Assembly: GCA_943704525.1 (NCBI GenBank)
Contig: CALSCQ010002315.1
Location: 1-15,539, forward strand
Source of the DNA: Pigoraptor vietnamica
Lineage: Eukaryota > Opisthokonta > Filasterea
Length of the DNA: 15,539 nucleotides
Direction of reading: 5' to 3'
The position numbers were made by a program, and so were the translations under genes. The first letter of the stretch is position 1; each line of letters starts with the position of its first letter. A model generated the notes under the pieces. The model saw only the letters and a list, made by a program, of their open reading frames with translations, did not search any database and was not told the DNA's origin. This document shows, piece after piece, positions 14,396 to 15,539 of this stretch.

Positions 14396-15240
14396 ATGGC
14401 GCACTCCATCATGATGCGCGTGTTCACCGCACTGTTGGGCCTCGTGTGCGTCGCGCGTGCTTCAGACATGGCCGGCATTGCGGACGCGGGTCGCGTGACG
14501 ACCATTCTCCCCTCAGAAGACTCAAACGACGACGAGTGGCTTGCGGTGATGATTGTGCTTGCCGTGTCGTACCTCTTGCCCCTCACCATCTCAGCGACAT
14601 GCCTCTACCGGTGAGTGCGCGCTGCGTGCGCGTGCGGGCGTTAATTTCCTCGTTTCGTTGTATTTGTTTTTTTGCATCTTCGTTTCATGTCCGTATTTAT
14701 CTCCCTTTTTATTATCTTTTTTTTTTTGAGACAGAAAGACGGGCTTTCTGACGTCCGCTTTTTGCAGGCTCTGGCGGCGACCAGTGGAGACCGCGTGGCA
14801 GAAGACGTTCCATGTGTTCCTTCTCTGCGGTTGCGTCGGTAAGCCCTTTGTTCCAAGTGAATCCACTTGTCTCTGTTTGGATTTGTTCGATGTCGCACAC
14901 CTTTTCGCTCACACTCGCCTGCACTTTCCCTCAGTGCGCATCGTGTACTGGATTTGTTCAATCACGCATGAGACGTCGGACGTGGATTACGACCACCGCC
15001 TAATGCTCTTCATCTCGATGCTGCCGACGTTCCTCTTCTTCTCGACTTACCTCATTCTCCTGTTCTTCTGGTGAGTGCGCATGCGCTTGCTGTGGTTGAA
15101 GACTCTGCTTGCATGTGCTGTGAGTAAGTGAGTGAGCGTGTGTGAGAGAGAGAGTGTGTGAGTGTGTTTGTGAGTGAGTGTGTTTGTGTGTGAGTGTGCG
15201 TGTGTGTGTGTGTATGTGTGTGTGTTAGTGAGTGTGTGTG

Positions 15241-15279
<39 letters not shown>

Positions 15280-15404
15280 GTGCGCCTTTGTGTGGGCGGA
15301 AGTGATGCGGCAATGCATGCTAATCACACTATCGTGCAACGCAGGGTCGAGATATACCACGCGGGCTTCCAGCAGCAAAACACCAAAAGCTCGGGGATAA
15401 GCAG
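14396..15404 (+). CDS. THH1/TOM1/TOM3 (TPRA1-like) membrane protein, 5' part (partial)
   Basis: Four exons: 14396-14610, 14768-14838, 14935-15070, 15345-15404, giving 160 residues in continuous frame. The ATG at 14396 gives a clean signal peptide (about residues 1-22, hydrophobic FTALLGLVCVA, then ARAS). An in-frame ATG at 14201 exists but would add 65 residues that look unconserved. TM1 is about 48-70, TM2 about 86-104 (begins KTFH), TM3 about 120-141. TM3 ends in the family pattern FFSTYLILLFFWVEIYH, matching the plant TOM1/TOM3 and animal TPRA1 group. Plant members are vacuolar membrane proteins used by tobamovirus replication complexes; TPRA1 is an orphan seven-helix protein. Exon 4 ends at a weak donor (GTGACT at 15405); unspliced, a stop follows at once (15406-15408), leaving only three helices, so a continuation beyond the right edge is the better reading. 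Confidence 0.8.
15119..15284. repeat. GT/GTGA-rich microsatellite in TOM1-like intron 3
   Basis: Imperfect TGAG, GAGA and TG units, ending in a purer (TG)n at about 15249-15275. It fills most of the 15071-15344 intron. Confidence 0.94.
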
Positions 15405-15479
15405 GTGACTGAAGTTCAAAAGAACAAAAAAATGCATCAGAACAGCTGCGCATAACGACTCGGACGCCACGGAGTCCCC

Positions 15480-15482
<3 letters not shown>

Positions 15483-15539
<57 letters not shown>
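15483..15539. repeat. (TC)n microsatellite at the right edge
   Basis: About 28 uninterrupted TC units running to the last base, after a run of five C. It lies downstream of the last visible TOM1-like exon, so probably in the next intron of that gene. Confidence 0.97.

Overview
This is nuclear DNA from an intron-rich, fairly GC-rich eukaryote, most likely a free-living protist. Every gene I can support is split into short exons (55-600 nt) by short introns (about 90-400 nt) with GT...AG borders, C/G-ending codons are favoured, and dinucleotide microsatellites (AC/GT, CT/GA) are scattered through introns and spacers. The lineage cannot be fixed from the window; holozoan, apusomonad, stramenopile or green-algal affinities are all conceivable. 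No prokaryotic, viral or transposon genes were recognised.

Layout. (1) 1-2406, minus strand: 5' part of a secreted or membrane leucine-rich-repeat (LRR) protein. It has a signal segment, a cysteine-rich LRR N-terminal cap, then six LRRs, each encoded by its own 72-78 nt exon with phase-2 borders. The gene runs off the left edge. (2) 2407-3395: its upstream region and the kinesin 3' flank. (3) 3396-7765, minus strand: a complete kinesin-13 (KIF2/MCAK-type microtubule depolymerase), 15 exons, 671 residues. (4) 7766-8929: spacer with a 24-bp minisatellite and an unexplained coding-like stretch. (5) 8930-13498, minus strand: a complete LMBD2 (LMBRD2-like) multi-pass membrane protein, 11 exons, 976 residues, with a mucin-like insert in its first large non-cytosolic loop. 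(6) 13499-14395: divergent promoter region. (7) 14396-15404, plus strand: first four exons of a THH1/TOM1/TOM3 (TPRA1-like) seven-transmembrane protein, running towards the right edge.

The exon models rest on two independent checks: joined reading frames stay in phase across every junction, and the joined protein follows the known family sequence through each junction. The four genes do not form an obvious pathway. Three encode secretory or membrane proteins (LRR receptor-like, LMBD2, TOM1-like) and one a cytoskeletal motor. LMBD2 and the TOM1-like gene are head to head and may share a promoter. Both window ends lie inside microsatellites, which suggests a draft-assembly contig broken at simple repeats. 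The most unusual signals are the exon-per-LRR architecture with duplicated exon-intron units, a CAGT-saturated left 2.8 kb, donor sites with C at +4 in the two central genes only, and an intronic minisatellite that repeats the 5' splice site.
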